Shown: piece by piece, positions 4,970-6,886 of the stretch
Numbering within the stretch: position 1 is the stretch's first letter
How the letters are laid out: every line of letters starts with the position of its first letter
Assembly: GCA_003070825.1 (NCBI GenBank)
Contig: QBLP01000092.1
Location: forward strand, 1-6,886
Direction: 5' to 3'
Origin: Halanaerobium sp.
Lineage (GTDB): Bacteria; Bacillota; Halanaerobiia; Halanaerobiales; Halanaerobiaceae
DNA length: 6,886 nt
The notes under the pieces: generated by a model
Told to the model about the DNA's origin: nothing
Databases searched by the model: none
The model's input: the letters and a program-made list of their open reading frames with translations, nothing else
Made by a program: the position numbers and the translations under genes

Positions 4970-6451
4970 ATGAGTGAAAATATGCTCGAAGATATGAATG
5001 AGTTAATGTTACAGAGACGGGAAAAGCTATCTCAATTAAGAGAAGAGCGTGAAAAGGCTTTTGCTGAGAAATACGAAGTTACTCATCATGCAGCTGAAGT
5101 AGAAAATAATTTTGAAGAACTGGAAGAAAAAGAAGTTAAATTAGCAGGCCGTTTAATGGCGATTCGTACTCACGGTAAGGCTAGTTTTGCTGATTTAATG
5201 GATATGACCGGAAAAGTTCAATTATATGTAAAGCAGAATAATATTGGTGAAGAGCGCTATGAATTTTTTCAGGATTTAGATCTTGGAGATTTAGTTGGTA
5301 TTACAGGAACAGTTTTCAAAACGAATCGGGGACAGGTTTCAATTAGAGTATCTTCTTTTGAACTTTTAACCAAATCTTTAAGACCTTTACCAGAAAAGTT
5401 TCATGGTTTAAAAGACAAAGATATTCGTTACCGCCAGCGTTATTTGGATTTAATTGTTAATCCTGATGTTAAAGAAACTTTTGTTATTAGAAGTAAAATC
5501 ATCAAAGAGATGAGAAGATACCTCGAGGAAAAAGGATTTTTAGAAGTTGAAACACCGATGATGCATCCAATTGCAGGTGGAGCAACTGCTCGTCCTTTTG
5601 TAACCCATCATAATACTTTGGATATGGATCTCTACTTAAGAATTGCACCGGAGCTTTATCTTAAAAAGTTAATCGTTGGTGGATTTGAAAAGGTATTTGA
5701 AATCAATAGAAATTTCCGTAATGAAGGGATGTCCTATAAGCATAATCCTGAATTTACTACTATGGAGCTTTACCAGGCTCAGGCTGATTATCATGATATG
5801 ATGGAACTGACTGAAAATCTGGTAAGTCATTTAGCAGCAGAAGTTCTGGGAACAGACACTTTAGAATATGAGGGAACTGAGCTTGATTTTACAACTCCCT
5901 GGACCAGGATTACTATGGTTGAAGCTGTTAAAAAATATGCCGATGTAGATTTTTCCGAATTTGATACTGCAGAAGAGGCATATGAGGCAGCAGCTTCCGT
6001 AGGTGTTAAACCTGAAGAAGGTCTTTCTTATGGAGAAGTTCTAAATGAAGTTTTTGAGGAAAGAGTTGAAGATAAGTTAATTCAACCAACCTTTATTATG
6101 GACTATCCAATTGAAGTATCACCGCTTGCTCAAAAAATAGAAGATGATCCTCGTTTTACCTACCGTTTTGAAGCTTTTGTCTATGGTAGAGAAATTGCCA
6201 ATGCCTTCAGTGAGTTAAATGATCCTGAAGAACAGAAGCGCAGATTTGAAAAGCAGGTAAAAATGCGTGAAGCTGGTGATGAAGAAGCACAGATGATGGA
6301 TTATGATTTCATAAGAGCACTTGAATACGGTATGCCGCCTACAGGTGGACTTGGAATTGGAATTGACCGTTTAATTATGCTGCTGACAGATTCAAGCTCT
6401 ATTAGGGATGTAATTCTTTTCCCAACTATGAGACCTGAAAGTAATGAATAA
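4970..6451 (+). CDS. lysS: Lysyl-tRNA synthetase, class II
   Basis: LysRS activates lysine with ATP and charges tRNA-Lys. The 493-residue product is full length, close to the B. subtilis enzyme. Residues 1-50 form a charged helical N-terminus (ELMLQRREKLSQLRE resembles other LysRS). An OB-fold anticodon-binding domain follows at about 55-135 (KLAGRLMAIRTHGKASFADL, VQLYVKQ). The link FHGLKDKDIRYRQRYLDLIV (144-163) is a LysRS signature. The class II core has motif 1 around GFLEVETPMM (189-198) with Pro196, the lysine-pocket region RIAPELYLKKLIVGG (224-238), motif 2 FEINRNFRNEGMS (243-255) with Arg250 and Glu252, HNPEFTTMELY (258-268), NAFSELNDP (411-419), and motif 3 PPTGGLGIGIDRL (456-468) with Arg467 binding ATP. 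All key residues are intact. It follows greA, as in many Firmicutes, and is closed by a strong terminator. Confidence 0.98.
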   Translation: MSENMLEDMNELMLQRREKLSQLREEREKAFAEKYEVTHHAAEVENNFEELEEKEVKLAGRLMAIRTHGKASFADLMDMTGKVQLYVKQNNIGEERYEFFQDLDLGDLVGITGTVFKTNRGQVSIRVSSFELLTKSLRPLPEKFHGLKDKDIRYRQRYLDLIVNPDVKETFVIRSKIIKEMRRYLEEKGFLEVETPMMHPIAGGATARPFVTHHNTLDMDLYLRIAPELYLKKLIVGGFEKVFEINRNFRNEGMSYKHNPEFTTMELYQAQADYHDMMELTENLVSHLAAEVLGTDTLEYEGTELDFTTPWTRITMVEAVKKYADVDFSEFDTAEEAYEAAASVGVKPEEGLSYGEVLNEVFEERVEDKLIQPTFIMDYPIEVSPLAQKIEDDPRFTYRFEAFVYGREIANAFSELNDPEEQKRRFEKQVKMREAGDEEAQMMDYDFIRALEYGMPPTGGLGIGIDRLIMLLTDSSSIRDVILFPTMRPESNE

Positions 6452-6466
6452 TTAAAAATTGAAAAT

Positions 6467-6498
6467 AAAGCCGGGACTAGTGCCCGGTTTTGATTTTT
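6467..6498 (+). terminator. Rho-independent terminator after lysS
   Basis: AAAGCCGGG (6467-6475) pairs with CCCGGTTTT (6483-6491): nine pairs including one G-U, a seven-base loop, and a T-rich tail continuing through ATTTTT to 6498. The G+C-rich core in AT-rich surroundings and its position 16 bases after the lysS stop make this the clearest terminator in the window. The A-tract on the left also allows some function on the other strand. Confidence 0.88.
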
Positions 6499-6517
6499 GA
6501 AATAATTTATTCAATTT

Positions 6518-6535
6518 TCAGTTAAATTTAACTGA
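6518..6535. repeat. Perfect 18-bp palindrome upstream of the YjbQ-family gene
   Basis: TCAGTTAAATTTAACTGA is a perfect inverted repeat, about 37 bases before the ATG at 6572 and after the lysS terminator. It has no T-tract, so it is more operator-like than terminator-like. A TTGAAA at 6497-6502 could be a -35, but the best -10 near it (TTAAAT, 6522-6527) is weak and lies inside the palindrome. No known regulator motif is recognised. Confidence 0.5.
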
Positions 6536-6571
6536 GGCTAATTCTGCTAAAAATCTAAAAGGGGGTTAAGT

Positions 6572-6886
6572 ATGTTTAAAAAGATTTCACTTAAAACTAA
6601 TGACAGGGTTGAGTTTGTTGATATTACTTCAAAAATACAGAACGCAGTTAAAAAAACTGGAGTTGATTCTGGTTTAGTAATGATTCATATTCCTCATACA
6701 ACTGCTGCAGTGACTATAAATGAAAACGCTGATCCGGATGTTGCCGCTGATATTAAGAAAGAGGTAAATAAAATAATTCCTTTTGATGATAATTATGCCC
6801 ATTTAGAAGGGAATTCGGCGGCTCATATTAAATCAAGTTTATTCGGAGTAGACCAGACCGTCATAATTAAAAATAAAAAACTGTTG
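6572..6886 (+). CDS. YjbQ/UPF0047 family protein, 3' end outside the window
   Basis: An ATG with a strong site (AGGGGG at 6560-6565, six bases upstream) opens a frame that stays open for 105 codons to the window edge; family members are about 130-140 residues, so roughly the last quarter is missing. The family signatures are clear: IPHTTAAVTINENADPDV (40-57) with His42, and HLEGNSAAHIKSSLFG (77-92) with His77 and His85. The conserved histidines and acidic residues probably form a metal site in this small trimeric beta-rich fold. Some databases label the family secondary thiamine-phosphate synthase because of weak activity in vitro or complementation; the true physiological role is unsettled and no thiamine genes are nearby to help. 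It follows the lysS terminator and so probably has its own promoter. Confidence 0.92.
   Translation, partial: MFKKISLKTNDRVEFVDITSKIQNAVKKTGVDSGLVMIHIPHTTAAVTINENADPDVAADIKKEVNKIIPFDDNYAHLEGNSAAHIKSSLFGVDQTVIIKNKKLL

Noticed and set aside
4970..6451. LysRS as a paralogue such as the elongation-factor-modifying GenX/EpmA type
   Set aside because: The N-terminal OB-fold and full class II core with all three motifs are present at standard length, as in the genuine synthetase.

Overview
This is an AT-rich window (roughly two thirds A+T by eye) of ordinary bacterial chromosome, with every gene on the + strand. Strong AGGAGG-type ribosome binding sites, TTG and ATG starts, a near-consensus sigma-A promoter and the gene neighbourhood birA / coaX / dusB / greA / lysS all point to a low-GC Firmicute of the clostridial type. 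My best guess is Halanaerobiales or a relative, but that is an impression from protein style and gene order, not a database result. The first 42 bases are not genomic: they are an Illumina Nextera adapter, so the left edge is a contig end with untrimmed adapter.

Layout. 1-42: sequencing adapter. 45-275: C-terminal end of a biotin-protein ligase (BirA), cut by the adapter. 265-1227: exported BMP/PnrA-type substrate-binding protein, overlapping birA by 11 bases. 1341-2282: FMN-dependent NMO/FabK-type oxidoreductase with an unusual four-cysteine cluster, followed by a hairpin terminator that lies over a candidate promoter for the next unit. 2421-3194 and 3196-4170: coaX (type III pantothenate kinase) and dusB (tRNA-dihydrouridine synthase), one base apart. 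4171-4385: a leader region with a perfect TTGACA-17-TATAAT promoter and two RNA hairpins before greA. 4386-4868: greA. 4970-6451: lysS (class II lysyl-tRNA synthetase), closed by a good Rho-independent terminator. 6518-6535: a perfect 18-bp palindrome. 6572-6886: start of a YjbQ/UPF0047 family gene, cut by the window end.

How the genes fit together. BirA attaches biotin to acyl carboxylases and CoaX commits pantothenate to CoA, so the left half touches acyl-CoA and cofactor supply. DusB (tRNA modification), GreA (rescue of stalled RNA polymerase) and LysRS (tRNA charging) form an information-processing half. This is a housekeeping region and I see no mobile element, CRISPR array, defence system or toxin-antitoxin pair. 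The parts most worth a second look are the structured greA leader (with a possible 33-codon small ORF), the Cys cluster of the flavoprotein, the orphan non-lipoprotein BMP protein, and two intergenic palindromes.
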